Assembly: GCA_937926145.1 (NCBI GenBank)
Contig: CALANW010000163.1
Span: 1-15,133 of the forward strand
Direction of reading: 5' to 3'
Length of the DNA stretch: 15,133 nt
From: an uncultured Ruminococcus sp.
GTDB taxonomy: Bacteria > Bacillota > Clostridia > Oscillospirales > Ruminococcaceae
Each line of letters opens with the position of its first letter. Positions within the stretch are counted from its first letter, which is position 1. Below the pieces are notes generated by a model, which was given only the letters and a program-made list of their open reading frames with translations, had not been told where the DNA came from and did not search any database. The translations under genes were made by a program, and so were the position numbers. Shown one piece after another: positions 1-8,001 of the stretch.

Positions 1-10
1 GGAGTATTTT

Positions 11-1318
11 ATGTATATTCACTTTAAAACATTCGGCTGTAAAGTAAATCTTTATGAAACCGAAAATATGAAGCAGAATTTCAGCGAAAAAGGATTTACT
101 GTGACCGATAAAGAAAGTGGGAGCGACATTTTTGTTATAAACACCTGCACAGTTACCGAAACCGGCGACAAAAAGGTATTTAAGGAACTTCGCAGACTTC
201 GCCGAGAATATCCCGACTCGGTAATTGCCGTAACAGGATGCTATCCGCAGGCATTTCCAAATGAAGCTTCCGATATAAAAGAAGCCGATATAGTTGTCGG
301 AACAAAAAACAGAAACGCTCTTCCCGACATTATAAACGAATATCTTGAAAGCCGCAAAAGGACAGTAGATATTTGCGATTATACTTCAAACGACGTATTT
401 GAAGATATGTGCAACGCAGGTTATGAAAACAACACCCGTGCGTTTATAAAAATACAAGACGGCTGCAATATGTTCTGCACCTACTGCATCATTCCGTATT
501 CAAGAGGAAGATTTCGTTCAAAACCTATCAATAAGCTGAAAGAAGAGGCTGAAAAGCTTGCTGCATCGGGCTATCAAGAGATAGTCCTTGTCGGTATAAA
601 CCTCTCATTCTATGGTATAGAATACAAACTTCGACTGGCAGATGCGGTTGAAACAATATGTGCTATCGACGGCATAAAGCGAGTTCGTCTTGGTTCTCTT
701 GAACCTGAAATGATAAACGACGAAGATATCCGCAGACTTGCCGCGCAACCGAAATTCTGCTCTCAGTTCCACCTTTCGCTCCAAAGCGGCTGTGATAAGA
801 CTCTGAAAGAAATGAACCGCCGATATACGACAGCCGATTATGCTGAACTCGTACAAAAACTTCGTAACAACTTTGACAATTGTGCAATAACAACTGATGT
901 AATGGTCGGATTTCCAAATGAAACCGATGAAAATTTCAAACAATCGGTAGAATTTGTCAAAAAAATCGGTTTTGCAAAAGTCCACGTTTTCCCATATTCG
1001 CAGCGAAAAGGCACTCCTGCTGCTGATTTTGAAAATCAGATACCGACATCACAAAAAAATATTCGTGCAAAGATAATGTCCGAAGCTGCTGAGGAATCAC
1101 GCCAAAAATTCCTGCAAAGCCAGTCAGGACTTACTTTTCCCGTACTTTTTGAACGCGAAAAGACTGATAAAATCCCACACGGATATACGCCTAACTACAC
1201 TTTGGTAAAAATTTTTACAAAAAATTTAGGAAAAAGTTTGCGTAATCAGATTTTTTATGTTAAAATAGAAAGGATAGAGAATGATTATTGTGTAGGCGAA
1301 ATTGTATCTGAGCAATGA
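11..1318 (+). CDS. mtaB: tRNA (N6-L-threonylcarbamoyladenosine(37)-C2)-methylthiotransferase MtaB
   Basis: Radical-SAM methylthiotransferase that converts t6A37 to ms2t6A37 in tRNAs reading ANN codons. The 435 residues match the family length. The N-terminal UPF0004 domain carries the three cysteines that hold the auxiliary 4Fe-4S cluster (C10 in FKTFGCKVN, C46 in NTCTVT, C77 in TGCYPQ). The radical-SAM motif CNMFCTYC has C152, C156 and C159. The C-terminal ~60 residues (VLFERE, then GYTPNYTLVKI) fit a TRAM RNA-binding domain. The MtaB subgroup, rather than MiaB or RimO, is chosen from the FGCKVN and NTCTVT signatures. The ATG at 11 follows a GGAG at bases 1-4. Whatever lies upstream is outside the window. 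No terminator follows; the last ~80 bases contain the likely purL promoter. The subgroup call is high but not absolute. Confidence 0.95.
   Translation: MYIHFKTFGCKVNLYETENMKQNFSEKGFTVTDKESGSDIFVINTCTVTETGDKKVFKELRRLRREYPDSVIAVTGCYPQAFPNEASDIKEADIVVGTKNRNALPDIINEYLESRKRTVDICDYTSNDVFEDMCNAGYENNTRAFIKIQDGCNMFCTYCIIPYSRGRFRSKPINKLKEEAEKLAASGYQEIVLVGINLSFYGIEYKLRLADAVETICAIDGIKRVRLGSLEPEMINDEDIRRLAAQPKFCSQFHLSLQSGCDKTLKEMNRRYTTADYAELVQKLRNNFDNCAITTDVMVGFPNETDENFKQSVEFVKKIGFAKVHVFPYSQRKGTPAADFENQIPTSQKNIRAKIMSEAAEESRQKFLQSQSGLTFPVLFEREKTDKIPHGYTPNYTLVKIFTKNLGKSLRNQIFYVKIERIENDYCVGEIVSEQ
1238..1266 (+). promoter_or_regulatory. Probable sigma-A promoter for purL inside the mtaB 3' end
   Basis: A -35 element TTGCGT (1238-1243), a 17-nt spacer and a -10 element TAAAAT (1261-1266), with an extended -10 TG one base upstream. 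It lies within mtaB coding sequence. It would start transcription near 1273 and give purL a leader of about 180 nt. The prediction rests only on consensus match and spacing. Confidence 0.5.
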
Positions 1319-1329
1319 TCAGCTCAAAA

Positions 1330-1427
1330 GGTTGTCCGTAAAGCCATATAAAGTCAGCTTTTATCAATGCGGTCCAGAAAATTTCCGCTGCTGATACAAA
1401 GCTGTCCCAAGGGGTAACGGGGTCACC
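1330..1427 (+). promoter_or_regulatory. Structured purL leader, possible riboswitch-like element
   Basis: This covers most of the 138-bp mtaB-purL gap. Three helices nest. The closing helix is GGTTGTCC (1330-1337) with GGGTCACC (1420-1427): six canonical or wobble pairs next to the mismatch T1333/C1424, counting two G-U pairs. Inside it, GCC (1343-1345) pairs with GGT (1413-1415). Inside that is a long hairpin of about 16 bp in which 1355-1366 pairs with 1392-1404 (C1397 bulged), and GCGG (1369-1372) pairs with CCGC (1385-1388) over a 12-nt loop. No T-run follows the hairpin, so it is not a standard intrinsic terminator. The purL Shine-Dalgarno AAGGAG (1443-1448) sits 16 nt past the closing helix. 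No known class was firmly recognised. Confidence 0.4.
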
Positions 1428-1456
1428 AAATAAACAGAATTTAAGGAGCGTAAACT

Positions 1457-4400
1457 ATGTCTGTATTTCGTATCTATGTTGAAAAGAAGCCTGAATTTGC
1501 TGTTGAAGCAAAGAATCTTCTTGCCGATGTCAAAACGGCTCTCAGACTTGATAAGCTGAGAAACATCAGGATCCTTAACCGTTATGACGCAGAAGGTCTT
1601 TCCGAAGCTGATTTCAAGCTTGCTATCGGAAATGTATTCTCCGAACCTGCCGTTGACACCACAAGCGCAAAGCTTCCCGAACTCGGTGAGAACGAAAGTG
1701 TTTTTGCCGTTGAGTATCTCCCCGGTCAGTTCGACCAGAGAGCTGATTCCTGCGAGCAGTGTATCCAGATCCTCACTCAGGGTGAACGCTGCAAGATCAA
1801 AAATGCAAGGATCTACATCGTTGACGGTAAGCTTTCCGCAAGCGAAATGTCTGCGCTCAAAGCATATATCATCAACCCCGTAGAAAGCCGCGAAGCATCC
1901 CTCGACGAAGTTTCCACACTCGTTACCGAATATGATATTCCAACAGAGGTTGCAACTCTCGAAAACTTTATCTATCTCGGTGAAGCAGAACTTGTTGACT
2001 TCATTTCAAAGTACGGACTTGCAATGGATCTTGACGATATTAAATTCTGTCAGAAGTATTTCAAGGAAACCGAAAAACGTGACCCAACTATCACCGAAAT
2101 TCGTATGATCGATACATACTGGTCTGACCACTGCCGTCACACCACTTTCTCGACCATTATCGATAACGCTGAGATCAACGCTGACTATATCAAAAAGACT
2201 TATAACGAATACCTTAATGCAAGAGAAGAACTCGGCAGAACAAACAAGCCCATCACCCTTATGGACATTGCAACGATTGCTGCAAAGAAGCTGAAAAAAG
2301 ACGGTATTCTCAAAGATCTCGATGAATCCGAAGAGATCAACGCTTGTTCTGTTCAGATCAAGGTCGATGTTGACGGCGATCTTCAGGACTGGCTTCTTAT
2401 GTTCAAGAACGAAACACATAACCACCCAACAGAGATCGAACCTTTCGGCGGCGCTGCAACCTGCCTCGGCGGTGCTATCCGTGACCCGCTTTCGGGACGT
2501 TCCTATGTTTATCAGGCAATGCGTGTAACAGGCGCAGCTAATCCACTTGTTCCAGTTGAAGACACTATCCACGGCAAGCTTCCGCAGAGAAAAATTACTG
2601 TCGGTGCAGCAAACGGCTACAGCTCTTACGGCAATCAGATCGGTCTTGCTACAGGTCACGTTTCCGAAGTTTACCACCCGGGATATGTTGCAAAGCGTCT
2701 TGAAATAGGTGCAGTTATCGCAGCAGCACCAAAGGACAACGTTATCCGCGAAGTCCCCGAACCGGGCGATGTAGTTATTCTCCTCGGCGGAAGAACAGGA
2801 CGTGACGGCTGCGGCGGTGCAACAGGCTCTTCCAAGTCGCACACCGAAGCTTCGCTTGAAACCTGCGGTGCAGAAGTTCAGAAGGGTAATCCTCCCGTTG
2901 AAAGAAAGCTCCAGAGATTGTTCAGAAATCCCGAAGTTACACACATGATAAGACGATGCAATGACTTCGGTGCAGGCGGTGTTTCCGTTGCTATCGGCGA
3001 ACTCACAGACGGTCTTATCATCGACCTCAACGCTGTTCCAAAGAAATATGACGGTCTTGACGGTACAGAACTTGCAATTTCCGAGAGCCAGGAACGTATG
3101 GCTGTTGTTGTACGCAAGACTGACGCTGATAAATTTATTGCAGAAGCAGAAAAGGAAAACCTCGAAGCAACACTTGTTGCTGTTGTTACAGAAGAACCAC
3201 GTCTTAAAATGAACTGGAACGATAAGACTATCGTTGACCTTTCAAGAGAATTCCTTAACTCGAACGGTGCAGAAAAGCATACCGATGTCGCTGTTCCGCT
3301 CCCTGTTACCTCACAGCTCAAAACTTACACAGACTGCGCAGACAGCTGGGAAGCTCTTATGACAAACCTCAATGTTTGCTCGCAGAAGGGACTTGTTGAA
3401 CGTTTCGACTCAACTATCGGCGCAGGTACAGTTCTTATGCCTTACGGCGGTGCATATCAGCTCACACCAACTCAGGCAATGGCTGCAAAGATCCCTGTTC
3501 TCAAGGGCGAAACAAATACTTGCTCTATCATGGGTTGGGGCTTTAACCCGTATGTAAGCGACAAGAGCCCATATCACGGTGCAATTGCCGCTGTTATCGA
3601 ATCCGTTGCAAAGGTCGTTGCAGCAGGCGGAAGCTACAAGAGATGCTGGCTCACATTCCAGGAATACTTTGAAAGAACACAGAACAATCCCACACGTTGG
3701 GGCAGACCTTTTGCAGCACTTCTCGGTGCATACAAGGCACAGATCGAACTTGGCTGCGGCGCTATCGGCGGTAAGGACTCAATGTCAGGTACATTTGAGA
3801 ACATCGACGTTCCTGCAACACTCGTTTCCTTTGCTGTTTCCACTGGCGACAGCAAGTCCATTATCTCGCCTGAATTCAAAAAGGCAGGAAATAAGGTCAT
3901 CCTCATCACCCCTGAATATGACGAAAATAATCTTCCTAAGTTTGAAAGCATTCGCAGCTGCTTTGAAAGAGTTGAAAAGCTTATCGCGGACGGAACTGCA
4001 GTTTCAGCTTGGGCAGTTGGTTTCGGCGGCGTTGCTGAAGCTGTTGCAAAGATGTCACTCGGCAACAGAATCGGTTTCCGCTTTGATAAGAAGCTTTCTG
4101 AGGATACACTCTTCTACTCCAAGTACGGCTCATTTGTAATTGAACTCAATGGTGATCCATTCACAGTTGAAAATGTTATCGGTGAAACGATCAGCGAATA
4201 CAAGATCGACTGCAAGGGTTACACTGTTGATATGGCAGCTCTTCAGAAGAAATGGGAAGACAAGCTTGAACCTATATTCCCCTGCAATATCAAAACAACT
4301 GACAAGCCTGCAAAGGTATTCACCTATACAGCAACAGAAAGAGCAAAATCAAGTATTCATGTTGCTAAGCCTCGTGTTCTTATTCCTGTATTCCCGGGAA

Positions 4401-5164
4401 CAAACTGTGAATACGATACTGCAAGAGTATTTGAACGTGCAGGTGCAGTTCCCGAGGTTGTAGTAATAAAGAACCTTTCGGCAGCAGCACTCGAAGACAG
4501 CGTTGCTTATGTTGAAAAGGCTATCAAGAACTCTCAGATCATTATGATCCCGGGCGGCTTCTCTGGCGGTGACGAGCCTGACGGTTCAGGTAAGTTCATC
4601 ACAGCATTCTTCCGCAACCCACGCATCAAGGACGCAGTTCATGACCTTATGGATAATCGTGACGGACTTATGCTCGGTATATGCAACGGCTTCCAGGCTC
4701 TTATCAAGCTCGGACTTGTTCCGTTCGGACACATTGTTGATATGAAGAACGACTCCCCTACACTTACATTTAACACGATTGGCCGCCACCAGTCAATGAT
4801 GGTAAACACAAGGATCGCTTCAAACAAATCGCCATGGCTTGCAGGCTGTGAAACAGGTGATATCCACAGAATTGCAATTTCACACGGCGAAGGACGTTTT
4901 GTTGCATCAGAAGAGCTTATCAAGCAGCTTGCTGATAATGGACAGATCGCAACTCAGTATGTTGACCTTGAAGGCAATCCTACAATGGATATTCGCTTTA
5001 ATCCTAATACTTCAATTGATGCGATCGAGGGCATCACATCTCCCGACGGACGTATCCTCGGTAAGATGGGACACAGCGAACGTATCGGGCGTGACATCTC
5101 CAAGAACGTTTCGGGCGAAAAGGATCAGAAGATCTTTGAAAGCGGCGTTGCTTACTTTGGCTAA
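1457..5164 (+). CDS. purL: Phosphoribosylformylglycinamidine synthase, single-chain (FGAM synthase)
   Basis: Catalyses the ATP- and glutamine-dependent conversion of FGAR to FGAM, the fourth step of de novo purine synthesis, in the cytosol. At 1235 residues it is the large single-chain form common in Clostridia, shorter than the ~1295-residue proteobacterial enzyme and unlike the split PurS/PurL/PurQ complex of Bacillus. The N-terminal PurS-like and linker part is followed by the synthetase domains (SDHCRHTTF near residue 222, THNHPTEIEPFGGAATC near 320, the repeat half with GGKDSMSG near 775). A class-I glutamine amidotransferase domain starts near 975. Its nucleophile is C1076 in GICNGFQ, with H1143 and E1145 in SHGEGRF. 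The ATG at 1457 has AAGGAG 8 nt upstream. It is flanked by a structured leader and a strong terminator, so it is probably monocistronic or co-transcribed with mtaB by read-through. No neighbouring pur genes are present. Confidence 0.98.
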   Translation: MSVFRIYVEKKPEFAVEAKNLLADVKTALRLDKLRNIRILNRYDAEGLSEADFKLAIGNVFSEPAVDTTSAKLPELGENESVFAVEYLPGQFDQRADSCEQCIQILTQGERCKIKNARIYIVDGKLSASEMSALKAYIINPVESREASLDEVSTLVTEYDIPTEVATLENFIYLGEAELVDFISKYGLAMDLDDIKFCQKYFKETEKRDPTITEIRMIDTYWSDHCRHTTFSTIIDNAEINADYIKKTYNEYLNAREELGRTNKPITLMDIATIAAKKLKKDGILKDLDESEEINACSVQIKVDVDGDLQDWLLMFKNETHNHPTEIEPFGGAATCLGGAIRDPLSGRSYVYQAMRVTGAANPLVPVEDTIHGKLPQRKITVGAANGYSSYGNQIGLATGHVSEVYHPGYVAKRLEIGAVIAAAPKDNVIREVPEPGDVVILLGGRTGRDGCGGATGSSKSHTEASLETCGAEVQKGNPPVERKLQRLFRNPEVTHMIRRCNDFGAGGVSVAIGELTDGLIIDLNAVPKKYDGLDGTELAISESQERMAVVVRKTDADKFIAEAEKENLEATLVAVVTEEPRLKMNWNDKTIVDLSREFLNSNGAEKHTDVAVPLPVTSQLKTYTDCADSWEALMTNLNVCSQKGLVERFDSTIGAGTVLMPYGGAYQLTPTQAMAAKIPVLKGETNTCSIMGWGFNPYVSDKSPYHGAIAAVIESVAKVVAAGGSYKRCWLTFQEYFERTQNNPTRWGRPFAALLGAYKAQIELGCGAIGGKDSMSGTFENIDVPATLVSFAVSTGDSKSIISPEFKKAGNKVILITPEYDENNLPKFESIRSCFERVEKLIADGTAVSAWAVGFGGVAEAVAKMSLGNRIGFRFDKKLSEDTLFYSKYGSFVIELNGDPFTVENVIGETISEYKIDCKGYTVDMAALQKKWEDKLEPIFPCNIKTTDKPAKVFTYTATERAKSSIHVAKPRVLIPVFPGTNCEYDTARVFERAGAVPEVVVIKNLSAAALEDSVAYVEKAIKNSQIIMIPGGFSGGDEPDGSGKFITAFFRNPRIKDAVHDLMDNRDGLMLGICNGFQALIKLGLVPFGHIVDMKNDSPTLTFNTIGRHQSMMVNTRIASNKSPWLAGCETGDIHRIAISHGEGRFVASEELIKQLADNGQIATQYVDLEGNPTMDIRFNPNTSIDAIEGITSPDGRILGKMGHSERIGRDISKNVSGEKDQKIFESGVAYFG

Positions 5165-5179
5165 TATATCTGCATAGAT

Positions 5180-5220
5180 AAAAAAAGACTGACTGTTTTA
5201 ATTAACAGCCAGTCTTTTTT
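5180..5220. terminator. Bidirectional intrinsic terminator between purL and the convergent lipoprotein gene
   Basis: An inverted repeat with 11-bp outer arms (5181-5191 and 5210-5220), one A/C mismatch, five more pairs (CTGTT 5193-5197 with AACAG 5204-5208) and a 6-nt loop. A-runs on the left arm and T-runs on the right arm give a U-tract on either strand. It ends purL from one side and the lipoprotein gene from the other, and overlaps the last two bases of the latter's stop codon. Confidence 0.93.
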
Positions 5221-6841
5221 ATCCAAAATATTTAGCTTCGCTAAAATCTATCGAATGAGTTATCGGATCATAAATCAAATCTGTCACATTATCGGGATAT
5301 ATAAAATATTCATTTCCATAACCAATCGGAATGAATTCGTATGAATCGATTATGGTTTGTTCCGCATTGGTGTAAAGTTCAGTAGCCTTACCAAGATTCT
5401 CAGCTTTTGAAATTTGTGCCACTGCTCCTTCAACAGCATACCTTGTATTTGGAGTGATTAAATCATTATTAGATGAAAAATAATCGAAAAAGCCGCTTGC
5501 TGTCCCGCTTTCCGATTGTATCTCGACTAAAGCAATATCATAAGTTCCGTTTGAAAGCTTTAGCTGATATTCATTCTCGGACACTACCTCAACGCCGCAG
5601 TAAAATTCAAGATTTTGCTGCCATTGTTCTGTGATGCCTGAAATAAGTGTCGGTTCTCCGAAACTTTCCGGTACAGTTATCTTTAATCCATCGATTGAAA
5701 CATAATTATTTGCTTTAAGTTCGCTGTTCCATAGTGACAAGGCTTTTTCCTTGTCATATAAATTTAAACCTTCATCGGAAACCAACTCACGATATTTTCT
5801 TCCGGCAACAGATATTCCCGAGGGAATAATTCCGCTGCCCGATACATAATCGGGATTTTGCGATTCAACTCTGATAAATGATGCGGAAAGAGCTTCTCTT
5901 ATCGATTTTGAAGCAAGATATTTGTAATTAGTATTGAAGATCAGACCATATGTCTTGGTAGCATAGCCCTCATACTGATTTTTCGCAAAAGATTTTTTAT
6001 CATAATTTGAAACAACTGTACAGTCGATATCTCCTGCCGTAAATTCTGACATATTCGTATCAGTACCGCTTTTTATAAAGAAATTCAAGCTGTATGGATA
6101 TGTAAAATAATTCTCGGAATTCGACTTATTTCGCCGCAGTATCATATAGTTATTATCCCAATATGGGTCATAATTCCACTCTTTGAGATAAAATGCTCCA
6201 TTTGAAGCCGTAGTTTCAGCCGATAAACCGTATCTTCCCTTTGTAAACTCAAAAAAGGCTTTGCTGCAAGGTTTTGCACCTGTTAATGTAAGCTTTTCCA
6301 AGAAATCAAAGCTCGGATATTCAAGTTCAATCTGTAAAGTGTCATCACTTGTCGCAGTTACGCCCAGTTTATCCTTTGAAAGACTACCCTTTGACACTGC
6401 TTCTGCGTTTTTAATGCATAGAAAATCGTTGATATATGGTGAGAAAAGTGCCTCACTGTCATAGATACGCTGAAACGCAAAAGCAAAATCCTCAGCTGTA
6501 AGTTTTCCAGTATAATCGGCTGCCGATTCCCAGTAAATATCATCTTTCAGTTCAAAAGTATAAACCAGACCGTCATCGGAAATTGAATAGCTTTTTGCCG
6601 CATCCGGCTGAATACTGCCGTCCGAGCCTTTTTTTACAAGTCCGCTCATAATATTTTCGATAACCATTATTGATGACTCATCACTTGCAAGCTGTGGGTC
6701 AAGATTCTGCGGATTGCCGGATAAATTGTATTTAAAAGTATGCCCTGAACCGTCATCTTCTTCACAGCCTGTAAAAATTGTCAGAACATTCAGGATCATT
6801 ACAGCTGTTATCAAGATATTCCAAAATCTTCGCTTTACCAA
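5219..6841 (-). CDS. Oligopeptide-type ABC transporter substrate-binding lipoprotein (SBP family 5)
   Basis: Probable extracellular solute-binding lipoprotein of the OppA/DppA class (bacterial SBP family 5), which captures peptides or similar ligands for an ABC importer. The 540 residues match the family. The N-terminus has KRR, a hydrophobic stretch and a lipobox FTGC, with C26 as the expected lipidated residue. The mature protein starts with an acidic linker and then NPQNLDPQLASDESS, the family's typical opening; later come LVKKGSDGSIQPDAAKSY and DGLVYTFELKDDIYW. The start is TTG at 6841. An in-frame stop lies just upstream, and starting later would remove the basic end of the signal peptide, so TTG is preferred; GGGAG lies about 10 nt upstream. 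No permease or ATPase gene adjoins it, so it is an orphan here and its ligand is unknown. It has its own promoter and shares a terminator with purL. Confidence 0.9.
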   Translation of the reverse strand: MVKRRFWNILITAVMILNVLTIFTGCEEDDGSGHTFKYNLSGNPQNLDPQLASDESSIMVIENIMSGLVKKGSDGSIQPDAAKSYSISDDGLVYTFELKDDIYWESAADYTGKLTAEDFAFAFQRIYDSEALFSPYINDFLCIKNAEAVSKGSLSKDKLGVTATSDDTLQIELEYPSFDFLEKLTLTGAKPCSKAFFEFTKGRYGLSAETTASNGAFYLKEWNYDPYWDNNYMILRRNKSNSENYFTYPYSLNFFIKSGTDTNMSEFTAGDIDCTVVSNYDKKSFAKNQYEGYATKTYGLIFNTNYKYLASKSIREALSASFIRVESQNPDYVSGSGIIPSGISVAGRKYRELVSDEGLNLYDKEKALSLWNSELKANNYVSIDGLKITVPESFGEPTLISGITEQWQQNLEFYCGVEVVSENEYQLKLSNGTYDIALVEIQSESGTASGFFDYFSSNNDLITPNTRYAVEGAVAQISKAENLGKATELYTNAEQTIIDSYEFIPIGYGNEYFIYPDNVTDLIYDPITHSIDFSEAKYFG

Positions 6842-6861
6842 TTGAAAACTACTCCCTTAAA

Positions 6862-6904
6862 CAAATTCTTCTATAATAATATCATTTAATTGAAGAATTT
6901 GCAA
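6862..6904 (-). promoter_or_regulatory. Promoter of the lipoprotein gene with flanking 10-bp inverted repeat
   Basis: On the minus strand, TTGCAA (6899-6904), a 17-nt spacer and TATTAT (6876-6881) make a good sigma-A promoter, with the start expected near 6869. A perfect 10-bp inverted repeat (CAAATTCTTC 6862-6871 and its complement 6892-6901) is centred on the -10. Its upstream arm overlaps the -35 and its downstream arm covers the start region, as an operator could. The rest of the tsf-lipoprotein gap is the tsf terminator. Confidence 0.6.
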
Positions 6905-6924
6905 TACTATTTTCCCAAAAGTAC

Positions 6925-6957
6925 AAAAAAGCCGCTTGGAAATTCGATCCAAGCGGC
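6925..6957 (-). terminator. Intrinsic terminator of the rpsB-tsf unit
   Basis: A perfect 10-bp GC-rich stem (6931-6940 with 6948-6957) and a 7-nt loop are followed on the minus strand by six U residues (bases 6925-6930). It starts about 20 nt after the tsf stop codon. The plus strand lacks a matching long T-run, so it acts in one direction. Confidence 0.95.
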
Positions 6958-6978
6958 AATTTTCAGCTTATATTGAGA

Positions 6979-7899
6979 TTACTTAGTGCCAGCCATGCTT
7001 GCAACTTCTTCTGCGAAGTTGTCAACCTTCTTCTCAACGCCTTCGCCTCTCTCGAAACGAACATAATCAACAACCTTGATTGAGCCGCCGAGAGCCTTAG
7101 CTGCGTTATCAACATACTGCTTAACAGTCATCTTGTCGTCCTTAACGAATGCCTGATCGAGAAGGCAGTTTTCAGAATAATACTTGCCAACCTTACCTTC
7201 AGCGATCTTAGCCTTTACCTGTTCAGGCTTGGAAGCCATCTTAGGATCTTCAGCCATCTGAGCCATGATGATTGTCTTTTCGTTTTCGAGTACAGATGCA
7301 GGAACAGATGCTTCATCGAGGTATGCAGGGTTCATAGCTGCAACCTGAAGTGCGCAGTCCTTACCAACTTCAAATACCTTATCAGCAGGAAGGTCAGTAT
7401 CAAGCTTAACCATTACGCCGATGCTTCCGCCGCCGTGAACGTAGGGAACGAGTGTACCCTCAAATCTCTGGAAACGACGGATAACCATATTTTCTCTGAT
7501 CTTGATGAAGAGATCCTGAAGAGTTTCTTCAACAGTCTTGTCGCCACCGCTGATAACTGTTGCCTTGAGAGCGTCAACATCAGCAGGGTTCTTTTCGATT
7601 ACAGTCTTAGCAACTGCTGCAACGAATGCCTTGAATTCATCATTGTTAGCAGCGAAGTCTGTTTCAATGTTTACTTCAACAACAGCACCAACGTTACCTT
7701 CAACAACAGAAGTTACGATACCTTCTGCAGCAACTCTGCCGCTCTTCTTAGCCTGTGTAGCAAGACCCTTTTCACGAAGAATGGTAACAGCCTTTTCTGT
7801 GTCGCCATCTGCTTCTTCAAGAGCTTTCTTACAATCCATCATACCAACGCCGGTAGCTTTCATAAGGTCTTTGATTTCTGCAATAGATGCCTTTGCCAT
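6979..7899 (-). CDS. tsf: Elongation factor Ts
   Basis: Guanine nucleotide exchange factor that recharges EF-Tu by displacing GDP during translation elongation. The 306 residues are slightly longer than the usual 280-295. The N-terminal UBA-like domain (residues 1-55) has the signature VGMMDCKKALEEADGD. The EF-Tu-contacting motif TDFAANN lies at residues 80-86, where D81 and F82 match the pair that disrupts the EF-Tu magnesium site. Two dimerisation-type core subdomains follow. The ATG at 7899 has an ideal GGAGG 6 nt upstream. It follows rpsB by about 100 nt, the usual bacterial pairing, and is co-transcribed with it. A strong hairpin lies between the two and an intrinsic terminator comes after. 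Nothing unusual in the protein. Confidence 0.98.
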   Translation of the reverse strand: MAKASIAEIKDLMKATGVGMMDCKKALEEADGDTEKAVTILREKGLATQAKKSGRVAAEGIVTSVVEGNVGAVVEVNIETDFAANNDEFKAFVAAVAKTVIEKNPADVDALKATVISGGDKTVEETLQDLFIKIRENMVIRRFQRFEGTLVPYVHGGGSIGVMVKLDTDLPADKVFEVGKDCALQVAAMNPAYLDEASVPASVLENEKTIIMAQMAEDPKMASKPEQVKAKIAEGKVGKYYSENCLLDQAFVKDDKMTVKQYVDNAAKALGGSIKVVDYVRFERGEGVEKKVDNFAEEVASMAGTK

Positions 7900-7954
7900 T
7901 TTAATTCCTCCAAATATTTATAGTATAACCGTTTAAGGTCGGATAATCTAATTA

Positions 7955-7985
7955 GGGCAGACATAATTATAAATTGTGTCTGCCC
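7955..7985 (-). repeat. Intercistronic hairpin between rpsB and tsf
   Basis: GGGCAGACA (7955-7963) pairs perfectly with TGTCTGCCC (7977-7985). The interior can extend by about five weaker pairs to a tight 3-nt loop. On the minus strand it is followed by a mixed A/T stretch rather than a run of Us. It is therefore more likely an mRNA stability, processing or partial attenuation element than a full terminator. Confidence 0.6.
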
Positions 7986-8001
7986 GAAAATGCGGAATAA
8001 A

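Noticed and set aside
1355..1404. Intrinsic terminator for mtaB
   Set aside because: The hairpin is stable but is followed by GTCCCAAGGGG with no U-tract.
1405..1427. T-box antiterminator-like sequence before purL
   Set aside because: The AGGGGTAACGGGG stretch only loosely resembles the T-box AGGGTGGTACCGCG, no terminator follows, and purL is not an amino-acid or tRNA-charging gene.
2006..2944. 312-codon open frame antisense to purL
   Set aside because: It lies wholly within the strongly conserved purL coding sequence, gives a low-complexity Cys/Ser/Val-rich product with no recognisable domain, and reflects codon bias on the opposite strand.
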